Shown: positions 31,355 through 42,491, counted from the first letter of the stretch. The stretch is DNA of 64,000 nt from Rickettsiaceae bacterium (GCA_020697135.1 JAJFBM010000002.1:1-64000), one strand, 5' to 3'. Notes: generated by a model not told the origin, from the letters alone. Program-made: numbers and translations.

Positions 31355-33108
31355 AATTTACTATATTTATTATTTAACTGTGTTTTGAATTTCTTTTTTG
31401 AAAATGATTCTATCAGATTGTTAAAAAGCTCATGACTTAAGTTATCTGAATCACTTATTCTAATAGCATTCTCATAAAACTTGCTTACATCGTGGCCTAT
31501 ACCTATTGCAACAAGCTCGGTTTGCTTCCCTTTCTCAATTGATTTTACTACATCTTTCAAATGCTCTTCTAAAAGATCCCTACGATTATGCTTTAAAGTC
31601 ATATCATCTACTGGCGCTCCATCTGAGATTATTATTAAGATTTTTCTATGTTTAGGTTGTCTGATAATCCTTCTATATGCCCACTCTAATGCTTCACCGT
31701 CTATATTCTCTTTAAGCAAGCTTTCTTTGAGCATAATATTAAGGCTTGTTTGCGCCTTTATCAAGCTCTCATTAAAACTTTTAAATATAATATGCCTTAA
31801 ATCATTTAATCTTCCTGGATTAGCAGGCCCTCCTGCAGCATGCCATTTTTTATAGGATTGCCCGCCACGCCAATCTGTTGTAGTAAATCCTAAGACTTCA
31901 CATTTTATTTGGAATTTTTCAAGTAAATTCATTAAAAGCTTGGCACAGAGAGCCGCAATTACAATATGCTTCCCTCGCATAGAACCAGAATTATCTACTA
32001 GTAAAGATATTGCAGTATCATTTGCTGTAGCAAGTTCATATTCTTTAAATAATCCTCTACTATTTCCTGTAATAAACCTTGCAAAATGCCTAGAGTCAAC
32101 TATACCGCTTTCCTGTTCATAACGCCAACTCACCCTCCGTTTGCCTTGCAAGAGTCTTGCAAATGCTTTTGAATGAGTTATAGCTTCATTTAAGAAAGGC
32201 TTGGTTTTTCTTACAAAGATTTGTTTTAAATTTTCGCTTTCTTGTATAGTTACAAGCTTACGAGCTTGTATTACTTCATCAAACTCTGTGGTAAATATCT
32301 TATAAGGCAATTTATCATCTATTGGCTGTAAATTTATTATTTTATATTTTTGCGCTTTAGCACTTAATCCCATTATACCAGGTTCTGAGCTAATTTCTTT
32401 TATTTCCTTACTTGTAGAATCAACTTCAATTATTTCATTCTTAGTATCTGAGAGCCTATCACCTTCATCGGCTGTCTCTTGAGTAGTGTTTACTTCATTC
32501 TTGAAATTATTTGGCTCAATTGCAACTTTTAAATCTTGAATTAGTTTGACACATAATAATCCGTATTCTTCCTGATTAAAAAGACTATTCCTCAAATTAT
32601 CAAGATAGTTACTTATTGTTTTCTTAAACTCCAAAGGCAAATTTTTATACAATTCAGTTAAATATAAGGGTAAATCTACAGAGGACATTAAACTTCTGAG
32701 ATAGATACTAATTAGATCATCTATATTTATACTGAAAGGGTCTTTAACAAAGCTATACCCTTGGTTTAAACAGTATGTATCAAGTGCTTTGTTAAGATTA
32801 GTTCGCACTCCTAAATATTTCAAACATCCTATAGATTGGATCCTTGCCCATTCACATTTATCCAAAATATTTCTTGCATCATTACTATGAGTAATAGGAT
32901 ATTGCAAATATAGCTTGATTTGTATTTCCTTTGAATGGTATTTATCCCAGAAAGCTTGATAATCAGCAATTCCTCTAATTATTGCTATATCCTTTTTTTC
33001 AGCCTGAATATTAATATCAAGGTTGTTATTTAATGCTAATGTTTTAGCAGTTTTAATTAAGGATTCTGGCTGAACCATATTTTTATTTAGATTATAATTC
33101 GCTATCAA
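31351..33108 (-). CDS. cobT: CobT-like VWA protein (cobaltochelatase large accessory subunit family)
   Basis: [47 protein letters not shown]-terminal VWA; adjacent cobS. Confidence 0.87.
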   Translation of the reverse strand: MIANYNLNKNMVQPESLIKTAKTLALNNNLDINIQAEKKDIAIIRGIADYQAFWDKYHSKEIQIKLYLQYPITHSNDARNILDKCEWARIQSIGCLKYLGVRTNLNKALDTYCLNQGYSFVKDPFSINIDDLISIYLRSLMSSVDLPLYLTELYKNLPLEFKKTISNYLDNLRNSLFNQEEYGLLCVKLIQDLKVAIEPNNFKNEVNTTQETADEGDRLSDTKNEIIEVDSTSKEIKEISSEPGIMGLSAKAQKYKIINLQPIDDKLPYKIFTTEFDEVIQARKLVTIQESENLKQIFVRKTKPFLNEAITHSKAFARLLQGKRRVSWRYEQESGIVDSRHFARFITGNSRGLFKEYELATANDTAISLLVDNSGSMRGKHIVIAALCAKLLMNLLEKFQIKCEVLGFTTTDWRGGQSYKKWHAAGGPANPGRLNDLRHIIFKSFNESLIKAQTSLNIMLKESLLKENIDGEALEWAYRRIIRQPKHRKILIIISDGAPVDDMTLKHNRRDLLEEHLKDVVKSIEKGKQTELVAIGIGHDVSKFYENAIRISDSDNLSHELFNNLIESFSKKKFKTQLNNKYSKL

Positions 33109-34000
33109 ACACTCTTTGGAAATATTCGCTATAAACTTCTTTATCTTCTTCGCTACATCTATTTATGAAAGAGAAATTCAGAGAATCCTTTAAGGAATTG
33201 AATATCATGTAATTCTCTGCCCAGTTTATTACTGTTCTTGGTGACATAAGCTGGGTTACTGCTCCCAATTTAAAACCGTCTCTAGTAAGTGTTGCAAATT
33301 CTACCATTTGTATAACAGTCTCTTCTCTTATAGCTGCAACTTTAGCTTTTACTATTTTAATTTCATCTTCTGGCAAAATATAATCAAGCCTTGCCATTAT
33401 ATTCCACCGGTCGAGTTGGCCTTGATTTAAATATTGTGTTCCTTGATAAATGCCTAAATTATCCCCTGAGCCAGTAGTATTACTGGTAGCAAATAAGCGG
33501 AAATTCTCATGAGGAGTAATATTTATATTATTTTCTATTAAACTAAGGCGTCCATTTGCTTCTAATAATTGCTGTAAGACAAATAAAACTTCTGGCCTTG
33601 CAGCATCATATTCATCAAGTATAAGAGCTATTCCATTTCTAGCTGCCCAAGGTAATATACCTTCAAAAAATTCTGTAACTTGTACCCCTTCTCTAAGTAC
33701 GATAGAATCTCTACCTATTAACTCTATTCTAGTGATAAACCCGTCTAAATTTATCCTAAGGGTTGGCCAATTTAATCTTGCTGCAACTTGTTCAATATGA
33801 GTAGATTTACCAGTACCATGCAAACCAGTTATCATCACTTTTTTATTATAAGCAAAACCAGCAAGAATTGCTTGAGTCGTAGTTTTATTAAATTTATAAT
33901 GCTTATCTTTAGCGGGTATAAGATTAGAACTCTCAGTCAAACTATAAACTTCAAATCTTGGATTGAAGCCGAAAGTCTCTTGGCAGTTAATTTTACTCAT
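33092..34000 (-). CDS. cobS: CobS-like AAA+ ATPase
   Basis: GLHGTGKSTHIEQVAARLNWPTLRINLDGFITR; ILDEYDAARPEVLFVLQ. Confidence 0.92.
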   Translation of the reverse strand: MSKINCQETFGFNPRFEVYSLTESSNLIPAKDKHYKFNKTTTQAILAGFAYNKKVMITGLHGTGKSTHIEQVAARLNWPTLRINLDGFITRIELIGRDSIVLREGVQVTEFFEGILPWAARNGIALILDEYDAARPEVLFVLQQLLEANGRLSLIENNINITPHENFRLFATSNTTGSGDNLGIYQGTQYLNQGQLDRWNIMARLDYILPEDEIKIVKAKVAAIREETVIQMVEFATLTRDGFKLGAVTQLMSPRTVINWAENYMIFNSLKDSLNFSFINRCSEEDKEVYSEYFQRVFDSEL

Positions 34001-34126
34001 AATGATTTATTTTAAAAGTTGGATTTAAACTTTCACAACAGAACCTTGTAAACATGCCAGAATATAATGAGTTTTGCAAGGTTTTTACTTGAGGTATTAG
34101 TTTTACGTACGGAAAAACTAGAACTT

Positions 34127-34252
34127 ATACCATTTCACACTTAAAATAAGACATATTGAGTTTAGGACGAGGCTGCGTAAGCGTATATTAATACGTGCGT
34201 AAAGCCAAGATCCGCTAAGTCGATATGTATCATTTTACAGAGGAAATGGTAT
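34127..34252. repeat. 126-bp palindromic repeat, copy 2, with ATACCATTTC / GAAATGGTAT terminal inverted repeats
   Basis: Near-identical to 14966-15091 and of equal length; overlaps stop codon of the DnaJ-domain ORF. Confidence 0.92.
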
Positions 34253-34773
34253 TATTCAGCAATGTTGGAACTTGCCATTAAAGCATCATAAGCACTTTTA
34301 ATTACCATAAATTTTGTTACGTCACTTGGATTTTTATCAGGATGATGGAGTTTTACCAAATCTCTATAAGCCTTTTTAATATCCTTCTTTTGAACAGGAT
34401 AAGCTAAGCCTAAATGTTTTAAGGCTTCTTTTTCTTGAGCTGTAAGTTTGTTCTGGAAATTATTTTTATAAGGCCTAGCTGTCTTTATTCCAAGATATTC
34501 TTTCACCTTTTGATTAATGTGGAAATCCTTTCTCGGATCTTGTGCACCAAATCTCCAGGTTGGTTGATCAAAATATACTTGTTTAGCTTGAAAATTTACA
34601 ATCTCTGCTTCAGTCATATCCTGAAAATAATTCCAGTTACGGTTATGTAGCCTTATATGCTCAAGACAGAGATTGATATTCTCGTTTAAATTTTTTGGTG
34701 ATTTTTTTGATTGATAGCGCCCAGGATTAATGCAACCCTCTACTTCACATGGGCTCTGATTTAATTCATGCAT
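34252..34773 (-). CDS. J-domain protein with N-terminal Cys/His cluster
   Basis: AYRDLVKLHHPDKNPSDVTKF; CEVEGC...CLEHIR. Confidence 0.85.
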   Translation of the reverse strand: MHELNQSPCEVEGCINPGRYQSKKSPKNLNENINLCLEHIRLHNRNWNYFQDMTEAEIVNFQAKQVYFDQPTWRFGAQDPRKDFHINQKVKEYLGIKTARPYKNNFQNKLTAQEKEALKHLGLAYPVQKKDIKKAYRDLVKLHHPDKNPSDVTKFMVIKSAYDALMASSNIAE

Positions 34774-34809
34774 AATAAAATTTTAAGTAGAGATAGAGGC
34801 TAAATAAAG

Positions 34810-34935
34810 TTAGCCTTGTTTAGCCTTATATCTCTTATTCTTTTTATTGATAACAAATATTTTGCCTTTTCTCTTAACTATTTGGCAATCTTTATCTCTT
34901 TTCTTGAGAGATTTTAATGAACTTGCTACTTTCAT
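34810..34935 (-). CDS. rpmJ: 50S ribosomal protein L36
   Basis: Manual translation [41 protein letters not shown]. Confidence 0.93.
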   Translation of the reverse strand: MKVASSLKSLKKRDKDCQIVKRKGKIFVINKKNKRYKAKQG

Positions 34936-35120
34936 GATCTTAAGGTCCTTAAATTACTTCGAAATTTATTTAATCGTTTTAAATGAGGTCAATATAAAGC
35001 TTTCTCAAGCTTTAGTCAATAATTAAAGTTTAGTTTTACTTTTAAAGAGATATTATAATGATTTTTAAAACAAAATCAATATTCTTTATTTGTACTAGCC
35101 CCCTTCTCTATGTAATTATA

Positions 35121-35165
35121 TTGATATTGACCCGAATAATAATTGATATTGACTCAGAATAATAA
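35121..35165. repeat. Two tandem ~22-bp repeats upstream of the symporter gene
   Basis: TTGATATTGACCCGAATAATAA then TTGATATTGACTCAGAATAATAA. Confidence 0.8.
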
Positions 35166-35213
35166 TATTGATAAATTGCATAAATGGTATAAAAAAATAA
35201 CTTATAGGTTAAA

Positions 35214-36644
35214 ATGACCAGTATAATAAGTAGTAAGGCTGATTTAATTATAATTCTAACTTATTTAGTATGTACATTACTAATAGGGCTTTGGTATGGT
35301 CAAAATGTTAAAACCTTAAAAGAATATTCTATTGGTAACAGCAACTTTTCTACACTGGTGCTATCACTTACTATTGTCGCGACTTGGGTCGGCGGAGGAT
35401 CGATGGTTGGCCCGGCAAATAACGCATTCAAGACTGGGATTATAGCTCTTTATCCTCAAATTGGCATGACAATATGTTTATACATTATCTCCTACATATT
35501 AGCCCCAAGGATGAAGCCCTTCCTAGGGATGATCTCAGTTGGTGAAATGATTGGCAAAATGTATGGGACTAATGCTCGGTTAATAACTGGTATAGCTGGG
35601 ACCTTAAAAAGCATAGGACATGTTGGGGTGCAAATTTTTGTTATGGGTAATATGCTTTCTTACCTTACCCCTGCGACAAAAACTGAATGCATGCTTATCA
35701 GCACTATGGTTTTAGTTATTTATTCTGCTTTTGGTGGAGTGAAATCTGTTACTTTTACTGATGTATTACAGGCTCTGACTGTCGCAATATCCATACCTAT
35801 TATCTTATATGTTTCTGTGAAATCTATAGGCGGATATGATGCTTTTGTAAATAGATTACCCGAGACTCATTTAAGTATTTTCCCAGATAAAGATTTGATG
35901 ACCCGATATACATATCTATTTATATATTTTTGCATACCATTTTTAACACCTGCAACAACTCAGAGAATGCTTATGGCAAGAAGCACTTCACAAATTGCTT
36001 CCTCGTTTAAAATTTCCGCTGGGCTAAGTTGCTTTTTTTACACGTTTGCAGTATTGGTTGGACTTTTAGCAGTAGTACTATCACCAGGTATAGAAGCTAA
36101 TCACAGTGTAATGTATTTAATTGATTACACTATGCCTCCAATATTAAAAGGAATAGCTATTTGTGGGATATTATCAGTTATTATGTCAACTGCTGACTCG
36201 CATTTAAATGTTGCAAGCGTATGCTTAACAAATGATTATTTGAAAGTTTTAATTAAAGGTCTATCTGATACTGCAGCTTTATCAGTATCAAGATTTGTGA
36301 CCGTAGTATTCGGTATATTTGCATATTTGATAGCATCAAAATTTAATAACTTATTAGATTTAGTATTATATGTAGATAATTTCTGGGCACCTATTGTTGT
36401 TACTCCTCTGCTCCTCGGGTTATTTGGTTTTAGAAGCACTTCAAAAGTGTTTATTATTGCTGCGCTTGCTGGATTCTGTACATTCCTTATTTGGGAGCAT
36501 TTTAAGCTTATAGAGAAAACAAATATTTATGCGATAATTGCAAGCGTTACAGTAAATGGAATTGCTTTCATCTTTACACATTATTTATTAAAAGAACCTG
36601 GTGGTTGGGTTACCAGATCAGAAAGAATAAAATTTCAAAATTAG
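35214..36644 (+). CDS. Sodium:solute symporter (SSS) family protein
   Basis: Multi-TM; YSIGNSNFSTLVLSLTIVATWVGGGSMVG SSS signature. Confidence 0.9.
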   Translation: MTSIISSKADLIIILTYLVCTLLIGLWYGQNVKTLKEYSIGNSNFSTLVLSLTIVATWVGGGSMVGPANNAFKTGIIALYPQIGMTICLYIISYILAPRMKPFLGMISVGEMIGKMYGTNARLITGIAGTLKSIGHVGVQIFVMGNMLSYLTPATKTECMLISTMVLVIYSAFGGVKSVTFTDVLQALTVAISIPIILYVSVKSIGGYDAFVNRLPETHLSIFPDKDLMTRYTYLFIYFCIPFLTPATTQRMLMARSTSQIASSFKISAGLSCFFYTFAVLVGLLAVVLSPGIEANHSVMYLIDYTMPPILKGIAICGILSVIMSTADSHLNVASVCLTNDYLKVLIKGLSDTAALSVSRFVTVVFGIFAYLIASKFNNLLDLVLYVDNFWAPIVVTPLLLGLFGFRSTSKVFIIAALAGFCTFLIWEHFKLIEKTNIYAIIASVTVNGIAFIFTHYLLKEPGGWVTRSERIKFQN

Positions 36645-36755
36645 CAACCTTTCTTAATGTTGAGCTGTAAACTCTAGCAACCGGATTATATATAGCGTAC
36701 TTTCATAAATAAAGGTTAAGCTCAAAAGAAAGTTTATTCAGCGATTAGTATATTG

Positions 36756-37496
36756 CTAAAGTTCTATTGTGTCTTGTAAGGAATATAAGCCTTTAGGCTT
36801 ATTATACAGCCATTTTGCAGCTTTTATAGCCCCTCGTGCAAAAACTGCTCTATTCTCTGCAATATGAGAAAAAATTATTCTCTCTTCAAAATTTGCAAAA
36901 GTTACAGAATGTTCACCAACAATATTGCCTAGCTTAACCGAGGAAAAGCTAATATTTCCACAGTGAGCAGGATCATTAGTTTTTATATCAGCGAAATCTT
37001 GACTACCATTCCAAACCTTATTTATTGTATTACCAAGCATTAAGGCTGTGCCTGAAGGGGAATCTTTCTTAAATTTATGGTGCATATCTAATATTACAGC
37101 ATCAAACTCTTCTTTGGGGATAAGGGAAGAAGCAATATTTAAGATTTTATTCAATAGATTTATGCCGAAGCTCATATTAGCTGAGTATAAAACTGGAATC
37201 GACTTAGAAGCTTCCTTAATTGCATTATGAAGCTCCTTGGTTAAACCAGTAGTTCCAATTACTAATTTTGAATTATATTTTACAGCCATTTCTAATAATG
37301 TAGGTAAAGCAGCTGGAAGTGAAAAATCTACAATGACTTTTGATAACTTACAAAGATTTTCAAGACTATCATAATTTCCGCTTCTTGCATATTGGCTACA
37401 GAGCTCAAGCTCAGAATCCTTGGGAACTAAGTTAATTACTTGCTTACCCATCCTGCCCGTTGCACCATGCACTCCAATCATTATTTTTTCTTTCAT
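36756..37496 (-). CDS. dapB: 4-hydroxy-tetrahydrodipicolinate reductase
   Basis: GVHGATGRMGKQVI; DMHHKFKKDSPSGTALMLG. Confidence 0.96.
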   Translation of the reverse strand: MKEKIMIGVHGATGRMGKQVINLVPKDSELELCSQYARSGNYDSLENLCKLSKVIVDFSLPAALPTLLEMAVKYNSKLVIGTTGLTKELHNAIKEASKSIPVLYSANMSFGINLLNKILNIASSLIPKEEFDAVILDMHHKFKKDSPSGTALMLGNTINKVWNGSQDFADIKTNDPAHCGNISFSSVKLGNIVGEHSVTFANFEERIIFSHIAENRAVFARGAIKAAKWLYNKPKGLYSLQDTIEL

Positions 37497-37504
37497 ATCA
37501 GACT

Positions 37505-38023
37505 CTAATTATTATGATTAAGCTTACTATATTTACCCGAGTAATGAATTAACGGCTCTTTTTCTTTATTGCGATCAAGGGCGATAACTTCACAAATAAA
37601 TACGGTATGATCCCCTGCTAAGTGAGTATTATTGATAGTACATTCAAGCCAACCTAAAGCATTTGTAATAATAGGATATTTTAGAGTGCTACTTAAGTAA
37701 TAGTCAATATCATTAAATTTATTTCCTCTTTTATAAGCAAAATTTTCAGAGATTGCGCTTTGCTGTTCGCTTAAAATGCTAATAGCACATTTCTTTTGCT
37801 CATTTAAAACCGGTAATGTAGATGAATCATTATGCAAACAAAATAAAATTAAAGGAGGTTCAAGAGAGACAGAAGTAAAAGAGCTTGCTGTAAAACCATG
37901 TAAAGCACCATCAGCATCCTCTACAGTAACAACCGTGATACCGGTAGCGAACCCTCCTAATACAGATTTAAATTGCTTAGGTTCGATTTTCTTGCGACAG
38001 TTGTTTAACTCATCATTTATCAT
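37505..38023 (-). CDS. Flavin reductase-like (FMN-binding split barrel) protein
   Basis: LGGFATGITVVTVEDADGALHGFTASSFTSVSLEPPLILFCL. Confidence 0.9.
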   Translation of the reverse strand: MINDELNNCRKKIEPKQFKSVLGGFATGITVVTVEDADGALHGFTASSFTSVSLEPPLILFCLHNDSSTLPVLNEQKKCAISILSEQQSAISENFAYKRGNKFNDIDYYLSSTLKYPIITNALGWLECTINNTHLAGDHTVFICEVIALDRNKEKEPLIHYSGKYSKLNHNN

Positions 38024-38119
38024 TATAATTTTACCATAACTCTTACGGGTTTTAGAATTGTAGGCGTGAGTAGATAGAATCTTATACTAGAAAAGGGTAT
38101 ATGTTTACCATAAAAAACA

Positions 38120-38151
38120 AAGCCTTGTTAGTTTATTTTCTAACAAGGCTT
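38120..38151. terminator. Rho-independent terminator between flavin reductase upstream region and glnH-like gene
   Basis: AAGCCTTGTTAG tttatttt CTAACAAGGCTT, T-rich on the minus side. Confidence 0.75.
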
Positions 38152-38175
38152 ATATATTTTTGTTCTACCTAACTC

Positions 38176-39069
38176 TTAAGAAGGGTTACCCACAGCAGCA
38201 GGTTGCTGAGTTGGAGCTTCATTTGGCGCTTCAGAAGTATTATTTGCAGGTGCCCCCTCTAAAGCTTTTTCTTCTACTTTTACTGGTTCAATTGCTTCTA
38301 CAGAAGGAGTAGCATTATCCACAGCTCCAGCATTTAACAACCATTTTTCTTTTAACTCATGAATTTTACCTTTAGTTTTAAGAGTAGTAACTACTTCATT
38401 AACTTTATCTTTTAACTCTGATCCTTTGGTAAAAGCAATTGCAAAACTTGATTCTGCATTCTCAATTGCAAACCCTACAAAGCTTGGATTTTGCTGCTCA
38501 AACTTTTTAACTTGTAAATCCTCAAGAATTATAGCATCAATATTGCCATTTTTTAATTCTTCAATTAGTACTAGATTATTATTAATAGAGCTAATTTCCA
38601 TATTAGCTATTCTATCAGCTAAACCTTTTGCAATAGTTTCCCAGGTTGTACCAAGCTGTACCCCTACTTTTTTACCGCTAAGATCCTCAACTCTATTGAT
38701 GCCTTTATCCTTAAGAGTAAGTACTGATACAGAAGAAGTTGCATAAGCGTCAGAAAAATCTACTTGTTCTGCTCTAACCTCATTTGTTGAGATTCCAGCA
38801 ATAATCATATCAACATGACCACTATTTAAAGCAGGTATCAACGCAGAAAATTCCATATTTTTAATAAGAATTTTTTTACCCATTTCTTCAGCAATTGCAT
38901 TAGCAAGGTCTATGTCAAAACCTATTACTTTTTCATTATCGATATATTCATAAGGTGGATTATCAGCCGATGTTCCAACTATAATTGTATCATCACTTGG
39001 GCCTTTGTTACATCCAGCAACTGATAAAGCACAAATCAGCCCTAGAGATATTATTTTAAAAAATTTCAT
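38176..39069 (-). CDS. Amino-acid ABC transporter substrate-binding lipoprotein
   Basis: Lipobox LSVAGC; IIVGTSADNPPYEYIDNEKVIGFDIDLANAIAEEMGK (SBP family 3). Confidence 0.93.
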   Translation of the reverse strand: MKFFKIISLGLICALSVAGCNKGPSDDTIIVGTSADNPPYEYIDNEKVIGFDIDLANAIAEEMGKKILIKNMEFSALIPALNSGHVDMIIAGISTNEVRAEQVDFSDAYATSSVSVLTLKDKGINRVEDLSGKKVGVQLGTTWETIAKGLADRIANMEISSINNNLVLIEELKNGNIDAIILEDLQVKKFEQQNPSFVGFAIENAESSFAIAFTKGSELKDKVNEVVTTLKTKGKIHELKEKWLLNAGAVDNATPSVEAIEPVKVEEKALEGAPANNTSEAPNEAPTQQPAAVGNPS

Positions 39070-39265
39070 AATTAAAGCTCCTTAAGTCTTTGTTTAAAAT
39101 TTAAACTGTTAATAATTTAACATTAAAATATTTTACCTAATCGTTTGTGTCAATATATATTGCATAATGGAAGTAAAAACTGTATTTTATAGTGACAAAA
39201 ATCAATAAAATATTTAAATCTAATAAATATAATTAATGATGATATTAAAAACTAGCTAATTACTC

Positions 39266-39919
39266 ATGACAACTAACTACTATTACTACTTTGAAACAGC
39301 AACTTTTATAGCTAAGGGCATACCGATGACACTATTATATAGTGTATTATCTGTATTTTTTGGCTTTTTCATTGGAGCTTTTTTAGCTTTTTTAAAAGTA
39401 AGTAATAATAGATTTGGTAAATTTGTTGCAGAGTTTTATACTTCGATATTTCGTGGCACCCCACTTTTAATTCAGCTCTCAGTCATCGCTTACGCTATTC
39501 CACCTTTATTTAATATAAAGCTTTCTCTTTTACAGGCAGGAGTCATGGCATTTTCTCTTAATTCAGGCGCATATGTGTCAGAAATCATAAGAGCTGGTAT
39601 TCAAGGTGTAGATAAAGGGCAATTTGAAGCTGCAAAAGCATTGGGAATACCTTATTATCTTATAATGAAAGATATAATACTTCCGCAAGCTATTAGAAAT
39701 GTTTTCCCATCTCTAATCAATGAATTTATTAATATGCTTAAAGAGTCGGCTCTTATTTCGGTGCTTGGAGAGATGGATATAATGCGTCAAGCTCAACTGA
39801 GAAGCGCTCATACATATGATTATTTTTCTCCACTATTAATTGCTGGTTTCTATTATTATATTCTAATATTTGCTTTGTCATTTGTAGCCAAAATAGTAGA
39901 GAGGAAGATTAAATTATGA
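39266..39919 (+). CDS. Amino-acid ABC transporter permease
   Basis: FYTSIFRGTPLLIQL; EAAKALGIPYYLIMKDIILPQAIRNVFPSLINEF. Confidence 0.94.
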   Translation: MTTNYYYYFETATFIAKGIPMTLLYSVLSVFFGFFIGAFLAFLKVSNNRFGKFVAEFYTSIFRGTPLLIQLSVIAYAIPPLFNIKLSLLQAGVMAFSLNSGAYVSEIIRAGIQGVDKGQFEAAKALGIPYYLIMKDIILPQAIRNVFPSLINEFINMLKESALISVLGEMDIMRQAQLRSAHTYDYFSPLLIAGFYYYILIFALSFVAKIVERKIKL

Positions 39920-40641
39920 TTAAATTAGTAAAGCTCTCAAAGAAATTTGGCTCTAATCAAGCTTTAAAAGAAGTTACTCTTGAAATAAAAAAGAATGATA
40001 TTGTTGCTATTATAGGCCCATCTGGCAGCGGTAAATCTACACTTCTTAGATGTATTAATAGGCTTGATAACCCTACAAGTGGTGAAGTATATATCTCTGA
40101 TAAAAAAGCTAATAAGAAAAATATTCGCCTAATTTGTCAAAAAATTGGAATGGTTTTTCAAAATTTTAATCTTTTCCCTCATTTTTCGGTATTAGAGAAT
40201 CTTACTTATGGGCCTATAAATTTAAATGGCTTAAAAACTGAAGATGCAAATCAAAAAGCTCTTGAACTCTTAAAAACTATGAATCTTGAAGATAAAGCTA
40301 ATTATAAACCATCAAGCCTATCAGGCGGACAAAAACAGCGTATAGCAATTGCAAGAGCTTTGATGATGGATCCGGAAGTAATTTTATTCGATGAACCCAC
40401 ATCTGCTCTAGACCTTGAAATCATTAAAGATTTAATCAGTATAATAGAAGCTTTAAGAGCACAAAATATTACTATGCTAATAGTGACGCATCATATTGGT
40501 TTTGCAAAAAAAGTTTCTAATAAAATCATTTTTATGGAACAAGGACACGTTCTAGATTATATGGATACTAATCTTTTTTTTGATAATCCTAAATCTCATA
40601 GAGCAAGATTATTCTTAGAGAGCATTAATGGTATAGAATAA
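39916..40641 (+). CDS. Amino-acid ABC transporter ATP-binding protein
   Basis: IGPSGSGKSTLLRCINRLD; LSGGQKQRIAIARALMM. Confidence 0.95.
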   Translation: MIKLVKLSKKFGSNQALKEVTLEIKKNDIVAIIGPSGSGKSTLLRCINRLDNPTSGEVYISDKKANKKNIRLICQKIGMVFQNFNLFPHFSVLENLTYGPINLNGLKTEDANQKALELLKTMNLEDKANYKPSSLSGGQKQRIAIARALMMDPEVILFDEPTSALDLEIIKDLISIIEALRAQNITMLIVTHHIGFAKKVSNKIIFMEQGHVLDYMDTNLFFDNPKSHRARLFLESINGIE

Positions 40642-40768
40642 TAAAAATAATTTATTCTTTTTTACCTATAACCCCCCTTATCCTAATATATTTACTATAA
40701 ATAAATATCTTAGTTACTCTTGACTGGCATTAAAATTTATATAATACTAGTAAATTGTTTTTTAAAAA

Positions 40769-42232
40769 ATGGTTCTTATTATGGCAACTTTAGTTAATAC
40801 TTCTAAATTTCCTAACTTTTTAAAATTACTTTTCTTTGTAGAGATGTGGGAAAGGTTTAGCTATTATGGTATGAGAGCTTTATTAGTATTATATCTAACC
40901 TCTCAATTAGGCTTCGAAGATAAAAAAGCTTATAGTATTTATTCCTTATTTGCAGCAATCGGCTACGCAGGCCCCAGTATTGCCGGTATTATAGCGGACA
41001 AACTTCTAGGCTTTAAAAATATGGTTTTATCTGGCGGAGTTATCATGACCCTAGGTAGTTTTGCATTAGCCTTTTCAATAAACGATCAAAGCTTAGTATA
41101 TATGGGTCTTGCGTTAATGGCGGTAGGAACAGGGATGTTCAAGGGTAATGTGACAAACCTACTTGGCTCATGTTATAGTGCAAACGACCCTGCAAGAGAA
41201 CATGGTTTTACTTTATTTTATGTAGCGATAAACCTTGGTAGCTTCATTGCTTCAATAAGTTGTAGTTTCGTTGCAAAATATTACGGCTGGGAATATGGTT
41301 TTGGGCTTGCAGGATTAGGCATGTTATTTGGGATTTTAACTTTTTTAAAATACTCATATATTGTAGCCGAATATGGTAATGCTCCAGCTGGTGAAGGTAT
41401 CAAGATGACCTCTAATTTTAGTTATATTTTAGGTACAATTTTTATAGGATTATTTCTTGCTTATCCAGTATCCATAATGCTTACATCTAGTGAATATTAT
41501 ACTGATATTGTAAAATATGCAGGGTTAATCATATTTGCGATAATGCTTTATATTATTGTCAGTTCTGAAAATAGACAGCGTAATAATTTATTAGCTTTAT
41601 CTATTTTTATCGTGTTTTTAATGATATTTTTTGCTCTAGAAATGCAGCTGGGTTCTCTAATAAACCTTTTTGCTGAAAGAAATGTAAATAAAGACATTTT
41701 TGGATTTACAATTCCAGCTGCAATTTCACAAGCAATTAACCCTTTCTCAATAATAATATTTGGCAGTATTCTTGGAGGGTATATAAAACCGAGTAAGAAA
41801 TATGCAATAGTCACATTTGGCTTCGGACTACTTTGTATGGCTATTTGCTTTTACATATTATGGCTTGGTTGCCTTAATGCAAATGTTGCTGGCTCTACTA
41901 ATTATTTATATCTTGTTTTAGGTATTTCTTGCATGGGCTTTGGAGAAGTATGCGTAGCACCTTTCGTTCATGCGCAAACGACTTTACTTGCACCTAAACA
42001 TTTACGTGGTTTTATAATGGGTATTTTGATGCTCTCCCTTGCATATTCGAACCTTGCAGGGAATATAATAGCCAAATTTATGTCTGTACCAACTATTGGT
42101 GGCAGCGTTGATAGCTTACAGTCTCTTGCTATTTATCAAGATGGGTTTTTACAAATAGCAAATTTTAACATGTTAATAGTTGGATTATTTGCATTATCTA
42201 CTATTCTCATTAAGAAGCTATCTTCTGACTAA
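40769..42232 (+). CDS. POT/PTR family peptide MFS transporter
   Basis: EMWERFSYYGMRALLVLYLTSQLGF; GTGMFKGNVTNLLGSCY. Confidence 0.93.
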   Translation: MVLIMATLVNTSKFPNFLKLLFFVEMWERFSYYGMRALLVLYLTSQLGFEDKKAYSIYSLFAAIGYAGPSIAGIIADKLLGFKNMVLSGGVIMTLGSFALAFSINDQSLVYMGLALMAVGTGMFKGNVTNLLGSCYSANDPAREHGFTLFYVAINLGSFIASISCSFVAKYYGWEYGFGLAGLGMLFGILTFLKYSYIVAEYGNAPAGEGIKMTSNFSYILGTIFIGLFLAYPVSIMLTSSEYYTDIVKYAGLIIFAIMLYIIVSSENRQRNNLLALSIFIVFLMIFFALEMQLGSLINLFAERNVNKDIFGFTIPAAISQAINPFSIIIFGSILGGYIKPSKKYAIVTFGFGLLCMAICFYILWLGCLNANVAGSTNYLYLVLGISCMGFGEVCVAPFVHAQTTLLAPKHLRGFIMGILMLSLAYSNLAGNIIAKFMSVPTIGGSVDSLQSLAIYQDGFLQIANFNMLIVGLFALSTILIKKLSSD

Positions 42233-42237
42233 ATTTC

Positions 42238-42266
42238 AGGAAGGGAAGCAGTCAAAGCCTCCCTTC
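42238..42266 (+). terminator. Terminator of POT transporter gene
   Basis: GGAAGGGAagcagtcaaagCCTCCCTTCC-type hairpin. Confidence 0.5.
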
Positions 42267-42491
42267 CGCCTTGATTTAGAGTTTATGTTGATTTTTAAAT
42301 ACTTATAAAATGATCTTAGACTCTGAAAATCTACTTTTCCTTGTATTTAAATTAGCCTTACATTTATATAATCTAAATTGCATTATTGTGCACTAGACTA
42401 TTTTTCTCCTATTTTAAATAAGTACAGAAAAAACTCTATTGATTAAATTAATATATAGTATAAAATTACTTAACAAAAAGTATTATATTGG

